Below, piece after piece: positions 13,021 through 24,001 of a stretch of 64,000 bases of DNA (the stretch's first letter is position 1; every line of letters begins with the position of its first letter). A program made the translations under genes and the position numbers. The notes beneath the pieces were generated by a model that worked only from the letters and a program-made list of their open reading frames with translations, ran no database searches and was not told where the DNA came from. Source of the DNA: Antennarius striatus (Eukaryota > Chordata > Actinopteri > Lophiiformes > Antennariidae); NCBI RefSeq assembly GCF_040054535.1, contig NC_090777.1, forward strand, positions 15,426,001-15,490,000, given 5' to 3'.

Positions 13021-13262
13021 CTTCTGCACTAAATATTAGCACTGATTTTCTCATGGGTGTAAATACTTGTGAACCCCAGCAACATACAAAATAAATCATT
13101 GAAAAATCATACAATGTGATTTCCGGATTTTTTTTTTTTTTTAGATTATGTCTCTAACCGTGGAAAGGCGTCTATGATGAACATTTCATGCCTCTCTCTA
13201 TTTTCTAAGTAGGAGAACTTGTAAAATCGCAGGGGGTGTAAATACTTATGCTCCTCACTGTA

Positions 13263-13293
13263 GCTGTCTGTCTGTCTGTGTCTGTCTGTCTGT
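13263..13293. repeat. (CTGT)n simple repeat
   Basis: Tetranucleotide CTGT repeats directly abut the right TA duplication of the Tc1 element. Confidence 0.8.
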
Positions 13294-14545
13294 TTAATTG
13301 AGTCTAATCAATTCCCATTAAGCTTCAATCAAAAGCTACTGTTTGTCTCAGGGAATGTTTTATCGATGCCCATTTGCTAAACAAAAGCCAACTCACACTT
13401 GAATCAGCTGGATTTCATTTTGACCAACAGCCAAGAGGAGGAATTTGGTTTGGAACCTTGGTTGTCCTGATGCTCATTCCAGATTATCTGCCAGTGTGAA
13501 ACATTTACAGATCCAGTCTTACACCTAATAATCTGTTTCTCGATATAATCGAGTCACTGTGATAATTAGAAGTTAAAATCTGGATGATGTAATACCATCA
13601 ATCATTTTTTTTACATTGCCAAGACGTCTCTTGTGGGATCACATGAGGCTGTGTGTTAACTGATCATTCTGGCCCCAAAATCACAAAATCCCCCAGTGTG
13701 TGGCACTCTATCATATTGTTGAATATATTGTTGAAAATTAAAGTGAATTGATGCTGAGATCTGAGTGTAAGATACCTTGTGGTGATAATTTAAAATCATT
13801 CAGGATGTTTGAACTCCTGCAAGTGAGTCCATCTTTGAGGCCATGAACTTGCTAAACATCATGCCTGCTAAAGATGATTAAAAACACCATCTTTGGTTTG
13901 GACTCAGCTCACTGTGCCTAAACGCTGCCTGAAAGGGTTGCTTTCATGACTACAATCTCCCACCCTTGTTAAAAATGCTGGTATATAATTCACATTTCCA
14001 TTAAGCTGCGGCATTAATGATCAGATGTGTTTGTTGTTTTGTGTTCTGACTTAAATTTAACTTCTCAGCTAGAATCTCTGCACTGGCTCCACCGTTAACT
14101 GGATGAAACATTACCAAAGTGGTTTGCGAAATGCTCAATTTCTTCGAGCCTTTCAATATCCCCCTCTCTCTTCATGTTTACCCCCCGCCAGCTTCCCCCT
14201 GCTTCCCTCCCCCCCTCACCGTCCCGTCTTGGAGCGTTGTGTTGCGGCTCTGTGCTCCTACAGAGCTGAAACTGTCGACCCGGGAAGCAGTGAAATGGAA
14301 AAATTTAATCGCATTAAAAGAAAAACCTTCTCTTTTCATTTGTAAATTCCTGAGACACGGTTTGTACTCTCTTTTTTCCCTTTTACACCTTCCTCTCTCT
14401 CTCTTCCTGTGTCCTTACCCTGACATGGCTGCTGGGCTCCAAAACATCCGCCTATAGGCCTTGACACACACATTTACACACTTTGTGCACAGAAGTGTGC
14501 ACACATACAATCTCTTCCCTCAACATAAGAAATGTAGCTCAGTGC
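13294..14545. other. Intergenic, nothing recognised
   Basis: No supported gene. Two overlapping plus-strand frames at 14,103-14,457 are rich in Pro/Ser/Leu because of C/T-rich DNA and show no family features. Confidence 0.4.
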
Positions 14546-14547
14546 TT

Positions 14548-14676
14548 TCTGTCTTCCTCCTTTTCTTCTTCCTTCCTGTTTTATTATTTCTTTTCTTATT
14601 TCTTTTTCTTTTCTCCTTACTGTCTCTTCCTAACTATATTTTTCTTTTCTTTTTTCTTTTCTTTCGGGGTTGTCTC
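14548..14676 (+). repeat. Polypyrimidine tract
   Basis: Nearly uninterrupted C/T sequence on the plus strand (tcttcctccttttcttct and similar). It explains the Phe/Leu/Ser-rich open frames read across it. Confidence 0.8.
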
Positions 14677-14765
14677 TCTTTTTAATGAACCCGTGTTCCG
14701 GTTTGAAGCAATGTCCACATCCGCCTCCATTGTCCCTGGGCTCCGCAGCAGCTCTACCTCCGTGA

Positions 14766-14890
<125 letters not shown>

Positions 14891-15063
14891 TCAACTTTAA
14901 TTTCAAAAGGAGTTATTGACCTCCTTCCTCTAAACTCACACACAGGAATACACTCATGCTTCCATGGGGATGAGCCACCTGAAGAGCTCTGAGGATTAAC
15001 GGACAGTTCAAACAGTGTCAAGAGCTTTTTTTTCTCTAACTCCTCTAAAGAAATCAGACCCGT

Positions 15064-15172
15064 GCACACACACACATGCGCACACACACACAGACACAGA
15101 CACACACACACACACTCACACACACACACACGCACACACGCACACACACACACACGCACGCACGCACGCACA

Positions 15173-15215
<43 letters not shown>

Positions 15216-15230
15216 ACACAGACACACACA

Positions 15231-15306
<76 letters not shown>
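15064..15306. repeat. Long interrupted (CA)n microsatellite
   Basis: About 240 bp of CA repeats with CG and GA interruptions, including a short (ACGC)n patch near 15,154-15,170. Only about 170 bp of unique sequence separates it from the preceding CA tract. Confidence 0.97.
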
Positions 15307-15308
<2 letters not shown>

Positions 15309-15890
15309 CACCCATTGCATCTTTGAAGCTTACTCCCAAAATGAGACTCCAGCAAAATTCAGATGCACCATTATAAAAGTTCTACAATGGAAAATTAAAG
15401 TAACCTGGGATTATGAGCTCAAGAAATTTGCCTTCGATCATCTTTAATGCTGCAATCAGATGTAATTTTCTCCTTCTTCAGCTATAATTTGCCGGAGAAT
15501 GTCCTTTCCCAACCTGAACTTTTTGAATTCTTGGTTAGGAAGGAAATGAAGGCTTGTGTCTTAAAACACTTGTAACACAACCACCCATCAAGTACTGGTA
15601 TATCAAGGTAAAACACTTTGCATCTTGATTTTTGACATTACAGCTGTTACTTTTGGATCTTCAATTCCTGCTCATTTAAGATATAAAATCAGATGAGCTG
15701 CTGTGGCCCCCTCTGCTCTAAACCTGGTGGCTGGTGTCCCCACTGAACTCCATGGTTTCTATTGTGTGCAAAAAGACCAGTTAGCTTCACATTCCTACTG
15801 GATACTGTCACACTGGAGAGTACAATGGAGGTGCTTTCACACTGCAAATCTGTCAGTTCAGAGCCGCAATGTCAGCCAAACTGTAATAGT

Positions 15891-15948
15891 GTGTGTGTGT
15901 GTGTGTGTGTGCGTGTGTGTGTGCGTGCGTGCGTGCGTGTGTGTGTGA
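15891..15948. repeat. (GT)n microsatellite with GC interruptions
   Basis: GT run with (GTGC) units in its second half. Confidence 0.9.
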
Positions 15949-16504
15949 GAAACATAAGGGGGGTTCTTTCACCAGCCATCCATGTCCATCTCTCGTCTGC
16001 CATCAGAGGGCGCTACTACAAGTACGTTACTCCTTCATTACTGCTACCTGTTCTCCTGTTCTGTGAAGTGTTTGGTGCTACATGAGTGACACCAGCTGCA
16101 ACACCCCTTCCTGGTGTCAATACAAGAGGAAAAAAATCATATCAATGATCATTTATGAGCAAAAATAATTATTGTTGCTTTAGGTTTTTTCCTCCCTTTA
16201 GCTCTGCAGGTGACAAGTGATGATGGCACATCACCTGGGAAGACAGCAACTTCTCTCTATATTTTGTGTCTGTCAGCTGGAAGTTGTTGTACTAATTTAC
16301 GTTTAAGGGATACAGAATCTTTGCTATCACCTCTCTCAATCACAACATTTATGCTGTATCATCATTAACCACCTGTGCTAGAAAGAACACGAGTTACAGA
16401 CAAATGGATGGAAATCACAGATCAGACTTCCATGTAGTTCCTGTAAAGCTGACATCTTATACAAAGTGCTGTGTGTTAACTGAACAAATACCGTTGTTAT
16501 TTAC

Positions 16505-16590
16505 TGTTGTTGGTACATTGTCCATTACCTTTGTTGGTATATTGTTCATTACCATCGTTGGTATATCATGCCTTCCTTACATTGTTGTAA
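16505..16590 (+). repeat. Imperfect tandem repeat of about 26 bp
   Basis: Three degenerate units built on the words tgttggta, cattgt and ccattacc. Confidence 0.5.
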
Positions 16591-16872
16591 ATTGCTATTA
16601 CAATGCAATAACTGTTGTTGCCTATGGTGATGCCATCATGATGAAATTAGTGTATAATTGTCCTTGAATGAAGTAGCAGTGAAAATAAATCTGTTAATCT
16701 CTGAATGAGGAACTGGGGTGGGATTTTGTTCTTCCCAATCCTATTTCATGGCAGAATTGTATTGCTGAGTTATGTACTTTGCTTATTTATTTCGTTTTTT
16801 GTTTTTGTTATTTTGTTTTTCTTTGGTTTTTTTGCATTGCCTGAAATAAATGAAGAAACAACTAACAACAAA

Positions 16873-17158
16873 CCCTCGTTACTCACAGTTAATGCATTCC
16901 AGGAACCACCCGCAAAAATGAAATTCCACTATAAGCGACAAACTATTTATTTTATTATTTGTGATAATTTAAATGTTTATGAACTGTCCCCATACTGATA
17001 TTAAAACACCTTCTATCTGTATTACCTTTTCCCACACTCTGATAGACTGTTTAAAGCGCTTTTGTGTCACAGAAGTGCGCTGCTTTCTCAGACTCACGGA
17101 ACGTAGCGCACTTCCAAATACATACGGTATCACATGACTACCTACTAGCATATTTAAT
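16873..17158 (-). mobile_element. Copy of the CAGTGCGCCCTC-terminus MITE (reverse)
   Basis: Inverse-oriented relative of the element at 23,654-24,001. Shared words after reverse-complementing include gtcatgtgat/gtcacgtgat, tttaaacagtc, gtgtgggaaaaggtaatac and the gttcctggaa..gcatt block. The ends are degraded. Confidence 0.8.
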
Positions 17159-17494
17159 TGAGAATAAAAAGCTTCCATAAAACCATTGTCCTCTCTCTTT
17201 CTAAATGTCTTCCTTTTCCTTTCCCCACTCTCTGTCTGTGTCTTCAGACTTGTGGAACAGATCACCTCAGGGAATTGAATTCATGTAATCCCAAGAGGCA
17301 TGTGTGTGTCTGCGGTGGTTCGTGTGCTCAGCCTGATGGTGTTGTTGGTGACCTTTGTGCAATCCATGTATTCAAAAGTCTCCATCTGTGCCACCTTATA
17401 GAAGACAGAACAGCTCCTCATGACAACACAGACCCTATGTCCTGCACAAGAATGTTGCAACATGAAGATTTTTTAAAATTTTAATTTAATTTAA

Positions 17495-17827
17495 TATACT
17501 GTAATAATCCCTGAAAGGGGATTAAGAATGCACAATCTAGTAAGTTAGTCAGTCAATCCCACACATGCATATTAGTGTGTACAGGCCCCTGTAATACACA
17601 CAACCACACACAAGGGGGCCTGTAAGCATGCAATAGGAGGTAGAGTGGCAGGCAGCCCCTTTGTGGAGGGCCCAAATGAGCAGCTTGTAAGGGCGATGGC
17701 ACCTTGCTCAAGGGCACCTTGGCAGTGCTCAGGAGGTGAGCTGACACCTCCCACTGTCAGCTCACACTCCAGGTGTTTTTGGACGACCCGCTCTACTACC
17801 TGCTCTACCACTGAGCCACTGTCACCC
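17495..17827 (-). mobile_element. Interspersed repeat with tRNA-like end
   Basis: Contains the words aatccctgaaagggga, accttgctcaagggcacctt, ggcagtgctcaggaggtga and an end like taccactgagccactgtcacccc. I recognise these from a widespread fish repeat whose right end is an inverted tRNA-like head. The name was not resolved. Confidence 0.6.
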
Positions 17828-17921
17828 CTAAGATGAAGATGTTACATTCACAAACATGGTTATACACAGTCCTCATGTAAGTTTACACATCTGTTGCTCT
17901 CAAACATGAACACTTTAAATC

Positions 17922-17924
<3 letters not shown>

Positions 17925-17975
<51 letters not shown>
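17925..17975. repeat. (AT)n(AC)n microsatellite
   Basis: About 9 AT units followed by about 17 AC units. Confidence 0.9.
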
Positions 17976-17977
<2 letters not shown>

Positions 17978-18027
17978 TCGCTAGTGATATCATACTGGTT
18001 GTTTTCTTGTTTTTCCTTCCTTGTCAT

Positions 18028-18424
18028 AAGAAAACAAACCGCTCTGTCTGTGTGTGGGACGGACAAATGCGAAGACGAAGACCGCTTTGGCGTTGTGATC
18101 CGGGTAGACGCCAGCTTCGTGAGTTTGGTCCTGGTGATTAAAGCATTGGGGTTCCCCACACGACAACGTGAGGTCCATCACAATCAAACACAATAAACCG
18201 CTATGTTTTGCGAAGCCAAAACGGCTCCGTAAGTGAGAGACATGGACAAATGTGAAGACCGGGGCTAACTCGGCTAGCAGCCCGAACGTCCGTCACACTG
18301 TCACGCTTCCGGTGTCTACCCGGAAGTTCGGGCCGTAATACCAAAGCGGCCTTCGTCTTCGCATTCGTCCATCCCATATACAAGAAGCCATTACAGCTTC
18401 ATCAGACACACCGATTTGTTTTCT
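18028..18424. mobile_element. Foldback (long inverted repeat) element, probable MITE
   Basis: The left arm (about 18,028-18,092) contains agaaaacaaaccgctc and, further in, aatgcgaagacgaagaccgc. The right arm (about 18,342-18,424) is its inverse, containing gcggccttcgtcttcgcatt and ending gatttgttttct. The arms are imperfect, so the element is old. The loop carries a second GC-rich inverted word pair around ccgggtagac / gtctacccgg. Confidence 0.7.
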
Positions 18425-21400
18425 GGTGACAGCAAAGAAAAAAAATTACAGTTGAACACATTCACAAAACACGTAATTGATCAAATCTCCTCGGAAAGTT
18501 TGATGGAATTTTTAAAAAAGAACTTTTATTTCATTACTGTTGCTGCAGTACCTGATCCAGCAGAATGGTGCTTCAAATAAACCAAGTGCACAAAGGTAAG
18601 CAATGATAAAATCAAGTACAAAAACACTGGTGCATACAGAGGAGACCCTCAGTTCAAGTAGAAAGCATGCGTACTCACAGATACGAGATGAATGGTGACA
18701 TAAAGATAGGCAGGACTCATGTATGGCCTGCTACTTGGCAAGCGGTGGATGCTTTTATCGAGAACCTGCGGTGCACCGCATGTATTTTTAGTGCAAAGGG
18801 CCTCAGTGGGAATACAATAAAAGGTTGGGAAATGCAAGTTCCACAAGTATTAGCTAGATGCAGATACTGTAAAGACAGACCCCTCTCCATGAAAACATAA
18901 GCAGGCATTCAGGCACTTAACATGCAATGGGAACATACAAATGACCCATTATATACTGTATACAGTATATAAACAGGGATGACATACCCCCCTCCCATAT
19001 TGCACACACACACAAAAAATCTCAAACAAATTAATCAGAAGATGACATAGCCTCCCTTCCACAACAATCTACTGTAAAATCATCAATACATGTACAACAT
19101 AGATTTATTTATTTTTTTATTCATTTTATTTTCTTCTTTCCAGACATGTTATTACAACAGATTTTACTTTCATCAGTGTTGAGACATCAGCAACAATATC
19201 CGGGAAGAGAAAAAAAAAGGGTTGACGGGTTGAAGCCATTGGCTTGTGAGGTTCCCGTCCCCTAAATCAACAACATCTCTCTCATTGCAGCACATTGTCA
19301 ACCAATTCATACATTGCATGTCACAAAGCAATTTCAATTATTTTATTCTGGTACATTGTTGTTTTAATGCGTCCATTTAGTCCAATAGGCGTGCATCTTT
19401 GCACACGTCTTTGTCAGGTCTTGAGAAGAGTCCAAATTTTGTTAATGTTCATTTGGTTGTTCCTTTCAAGGGTTGTTTCTGGGCAATTTTATAATTTAAG
19501 CCCCGTTGGAATGTCTTGCTTGTGTGGCTGAGTTGGTGTTGCTTTCTGTGCCTTCCACACTCCTCATCACTGGCGTCAGCATCACGGTTTCTGGCCTTCA
19601 GATCCAAACGTTTTCCCCATTTCTCCAGCTTTTGGGTGATATCCTCCTTGAGCCGAGCATTGGACTCCTCATGACAATCACTCATCCTGGCTATGGCATC
19701 ATTCAGCATGATAGCCATAGCCTCCTAAAGATAAGTGTGATTTGGTGATGCTTGCATGTGTTTGATTTGGTCCAAAAATGAACTATCCCTCACAAACGCA
19801 ATGGAATGTTTTTATTCCGAGTTTTAAACTGTATGAATACATTTGAATGAATGGACATGATGGTGGAATCTCTGGAAAGTGGGAATATAGATACAAAACT
19901 TATTTCTAATTGTATAATTTTCACAATCTTACCTGGTGAGAACAACGATCATCAGTCATTCATGGCAACTGAATGACTGAATGAACACAGAATGAGAACG
20001 ATCAAATTATGATAAATTTTGTTATGTGGAATATTTAAAAACTGTATTGATTGTAATGAACATAAATTTCTGCATTCAGAATCAAGACAAACAGAAATGT
20101 GATGGTTTACAAGTTGAAAATGTGAAGAAAAGACTACTGATGAGACGAAGGAGAAAAAATGGGAATATATTGAAAAAGCATGAGAGCACAGGTGGGATTC
20201 TTTCACCGGGTTATTTGTTTTTGTGCTCAGGGGCGAGTCTAATGGAAAAAATGGCAAGTAACAGAGGGGAATGTGTGGGTATGGAACCTAAATAAAGAAC
20301 TGGAATGGAAATATTGGCGGACAAGTAAATGGAAGACAAAAACAAGAAAGGGAAAGAGGATATAGTGATAAATGGACAACATAATGTGTGATCTGATACA
20401 CAGAAGCCAGATGTGATGGAGCTTAATTTTTCTGTTTATCAGCCAGACAACATTAAACATAGGAAATACAAGAGGTATCCAATCATCCATCAAAACTCCA
20501 CCACATATGAGGATTAGAGACACAATGACATACTTTTTTTTCTAGTTTTTAATATTTCTATCCTGATTATTTTTATTGTTTAAAATGTTTTATGTAAATT
20601 ATATGTGAAAAAGAATATTTTGGATATTTATTCTGAAAAATCCAGTTAACTTCTTTATTTGTAAAATGGTGAAAATTTTATAACAACAATAACATAATAA
20701 TAATGCCTATAAAATCTGATTTCATGTGACTGGTTCATTATTCCTATATAATTCTTTATTTGATCATTGACCTGCATTTAATAGGAGTCATAGACGGAGG
20801 TGTGTTTGGGAAAAGCTTTATGATTCCAATAAAACCTGGCTGAGATGTATTTCATTCAACTGGTAATTACTTCTTTACTTTTTACACCACCTGGTATTCA
20901 TCACCACTCTTTGAGCTCCTCAGGGGGGTGCTAATGTGGCTCCACACTTTCAGGCTCCCGTCAAATAGTCAACAGATTTCATTCGAGCCCAGAGAGCTTT
21001 CTGGAGGCTAAAACTCTACCTAGAGGGAACAAGGTGTTCGCGTGGGCTATCTGTATTTTTGTAAATTTGTGGGAAAAAATATTAAAGGAAACATTACAGG
21101 AGCACATAAATCTAGAGAGGAATATAAGGAAGAATGAATATTGAAAATTAGAAATAGAAAAGAATAAGGAAAAAAGTGGGAGTGGTCTTGTTGCCCCCCT
21201 CGGACAATGCTTGTTTTTTTATGGCTTCTGAAGTTGAAGCTGAAAAATTTGAACATAAAAGAATGAAAAATAAAGTGTGAAAGAAAAGAGATTAGTGACA
21301 CGGGGTTTGGACAGGCGGAAAGGAGCAGGAAGAAGGAGGAGGAAGAGGAGGAGGAGGACATGTGTGATCCTTCAGATCTCAGGTGTTTGTTTAGCCGAGA

Positions 21401-22620
21401 GCAGCAGCAGTAGAGCAGAGGATTATGGGATTACGGCCAGTGTCGTTGATCATGTGAGTCGGCGTGGTCAACACTGACCTTGCTTACCTTCTGTTAAAGA
21501 GGAAGCTTAGCCCGGCTGAAGGTGAGGAGTCAAACACCCACACACACACCTGACACTTATCAGTCCACTTCTAGAAGAACACTCCTCTCCTCTCTACGTC
21601 TCTGCTGCCTGCTTTTCTTTCCTTCACACCTGTTTCCTTCCGAGTCCTTCTTTATCTCTTAACTCTCTCTCTTTGATAGTTTTATTTCTTTTTAATTCTC
21701 TTGTCTATTTCTGTCACTTTATCTCCCTCCTTCCCACTCCTCCTCTCCCTTCCAGATGTCGGACTTAATTTTTCTGCATGTTATACATGCACAGCTTATC
21801 CATGTCCTTCCAAATACAGCATCACATGATTCCTTTACTTGGAAGAGTAAGTAATAAAAAAGAGGACAGAGGATTAGAGTATTGTAATTTCAGGAGTGGT
21901 AACTCAGAAGATGTCCAGGCAGTGAGGAGTAAATGCTGGAACAACCCCGGCCTTGGTAAGTTTAGTGTGTTTTGTGTTCAGTACAGTATTTGTCCAGTTC
22001 AGACTGTTGATTTTGTTCAGTTCTATTCATTTTTTTTACCATGAAAAAAATATTCAAGCTAAGTATTAAAGTCAGTGGTCTATAAAACAAAATTGAATTA
22101 AAGTGTTTAAGATGAAACACCATAAGTTGATACAGTACAACAGCACAGATATCTTTAATTTAATGACACACAGTTGTATCTTTGCTGCACAGCCATGTTT
22201 GTGACATCAGGTCGTGAACAAGCCCAATAACTAAATTATATTGCTTCAAGACATCATTCATTGAATCTGTGGAATCATCAAACTGGACAGCAATCAACAG
22301 GATGACTTATCATAATACGATCAGAATGGAATGTGGAATCAAACTGATTTTACTATGAGACATTTTTCTCTAATGGTTGTTTGCATCAAGTGAGAAATCA
22401 GAAAACTTTGATGTAAGTCAGATTTTACACCAAAGCCAGCATACTTTCAGCTACAATTTCATCTGAGTTGCAAGTCTGTAAAATTGTTATTTGTTGTTTC
22501 ACACCATGAATTTTTCATGCTAAACATTGTAAAATCATTAAAGCAAAGCATGTCTTGACGTTATCGGGGATAAAATGCATAGTGTGCGGGATGTATTGGC
22601 ATAAGTTGAATTTAATGTAC
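18425..22620. other. Intergenic; one unassigned open frame, nothing else recognised
   Basis: A perfect 22-bp palindrome lies at 18,950-18,971. Apart from the unassigned minus-strand frame at 19,449-19,718 no protein-like segment was found. A purine-rich patch at 21,316-21,360 and a CT-rich patch at 21,590-21,760 have no clear role. Confidence 0.4.
19449..19730 (-). other. Unrecognised open frame, possible old exon or transposon relic
   Basis: On the minus strand, a plausible acceptor (acttatctttag at about 19,728-19,739) is followed by an open frame of about 90 codons. It is charged and helix-forming at first (NDAIARMSDCHEESNARLKE, then KLEKWGKRLDLKARNRDAD) and basic later, ending in a stop at 19,449. 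No family was recognised and no partner exon was found. It resembles the C-terminal helical part of transposon-derived Myb-like proteins only in general character. Confidence 0.15.
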
Positions 22621-22623
22621 ATA

Positions 22624-22775
22624 ACCAAAGAGGAGGTTTATGGATGTGGTGAAAGAGGACATGAAGGTAGTTGGTGTGAGAGAAGAGGATGCAGAAGACA
22701 GGGTTAGATTTAGGAAACTGATTCGCTGTGGTGACCCCTGAAGGGAAAAGCCGAAAGGAGAGGAAGAAGAATTAT
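22624..22775 (+). mobile_element. LINE 3' end fragment
   Basis: Encodes the C-terminal residues of the same fish LINE reverse transcriptase as at 4.3, 39.2 and 50.8 kb, with RRFMDVVKEDMKVVGVREED visible and a CGDP-stop end. The shared 3'UTR word gaagggaaaagccgaaagg follows. Confidence 0.85.
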
Positions 22776-23278
22776 GTCACATTAATGTCTGTTTATCTTA
22801 TCGTGGACGCAGTGGGTGATCATTAAACCAAGAACCATAGAGTTTTTGCTAAGTTGGAATGAAGCCTGTATGTCTGTAGAGGTCATCTGCTCGACAACAT
22901 TAATATGTTTCTACAGTAGCCCTGAATGGACAAACGTGTTCTTGTTAGTGTTTTTAGTTACTCCTATGGGGGGTGAGAGGAGGAGTGTTCTGTTACCACA
23001 GCACCAAACCCTACAAAATGGACCTTTATTAGAGAGCATAGAACAGAGTTTCTACTGATGAGACAAGTAGTCTTCAATTATACTTTTAAAGAAATGAACA
23101 AGTGTTACAGCCAAATGAACGCTACTTATCTCACCCTCACTTAAAACGGCTCATAGAAATATAGAAAAGGCAACATGCCTCATAGACGCAGTGTTTGGTC
23201 TGTTCCTTCTGGGCTGCTGTAGAAACACTGACCCTGAAAGACTCATCCTAATTAATTTTCTTTCTGATGACCATACGC

Positions 23279-23600
23279 CATCCATCCATCCGTCCATCCA
23301 TCCATCCATCCATCCATCCTCTTATCCACCTTACTGGTCACGGGTCTGCTGGAGTCTATCCCTGCAGGCTACAGGCGAGCGGCGGGGTACACCCTAAATG
23401 ATCCACCAGCTTATCGCGGGGCCACACAAAAAACAAACAATCATATATTCTCACACTCACACCTATGGATAATTTGGTATAGAGCAATTCATGTTTAAAC
23501 CAATTACGTGTTTTTGAAGGGGGGATAAAGTCGGAAAACCTGGAAAGAACCCACACAAACATGGGGAGAACATCCAAACTCTGCACAGAAAGAAATCATT
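23279..23600 (-). mobile_element. (CATC)n tract plus SINE-like repeat (reverse)
   Basis: A CATC/CCAT tract at 23,279-23,320 runs into the typical fish words ggtcacgggtctgctgga, ggcggggtacaccc, ctcacactcacacctatgga and cacaaacatggggagaaca. It is the same repeat as at 46,430-46,725; the tRNA-like head at the right is truncated. Confidence 0.8.
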
Positions 23601-23653
23601 CAACCTTGTTGTTGTGAGAGACCATTTACTGATGAAAACAATATTAATGAATA

Positions 23654-24001
23654 CAGTGCGCCCTCGTGCATTCGTGTATCAATGCTCGCAACTTCATCGC
23701 AGATTTTTAGTAGGAAGTCACGTGATACTGTACGTGCATTCTATTGGCTGACTGCATCCAGAAGTGTGCTCCGTTCTGTCAGTCTTGGACTTCCGTGAGA
23801 CACATAAGTACTTTAAACAGTCGATAAGAGTGTGGGAAAAGGTAATACAGATAGAAGGTGGTTTAATATCAGTATGGGTGGGTTGATGAACGTTTTAATT
23901 ACTGTAAATAATAAGATAAATACTTTGTCGCTCTATCGTGGGATTCGTTAATCGCGTGTGGTTCCTGGAACGCATTAACTGCGAGGAAAGAGGGCGCACT
24001 G
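23654..24001 (+). mobile_element. MITE with CAGTGCGCCCTC / GAGGGCGCACTG inverted ends
   Basis: A 348-bp element with perfect 12-bp inverted termini and no coding capacity. Related copies are at 16,873-17,158 (reverse), 32,080-32,424 and 61,120-61,406. A target duplication was not obvious. Confidence 0.85.

Larger units (their letters stand above)
11760..13260 (+). mobile_element. Tc1/mariner-type transposon, inactive
   Basis: The ends CAGTGAGGAGC and GCTCCTCACTG are inverted copies flanked by TA on both sides (11,758-11,759 and 13,261-13,262), the Tc1/mariner target duplication. The terminal inverted repeats run for roughly 200 bp and share the words tttacaccccctg, agttctcc and ttagaaaat. 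A transposase remnant starts at 12,189. A truncated SINE sits between the left repeat and the transposase. Confidence 0.93.

Noticed and set aside
21277..21477. Purine-rich plus-strand frame considered as a gene start or first exon
   Set aside because: Basic/acidic dipeptide runs from GGA repeats; no promoter elements or homology could be supported.
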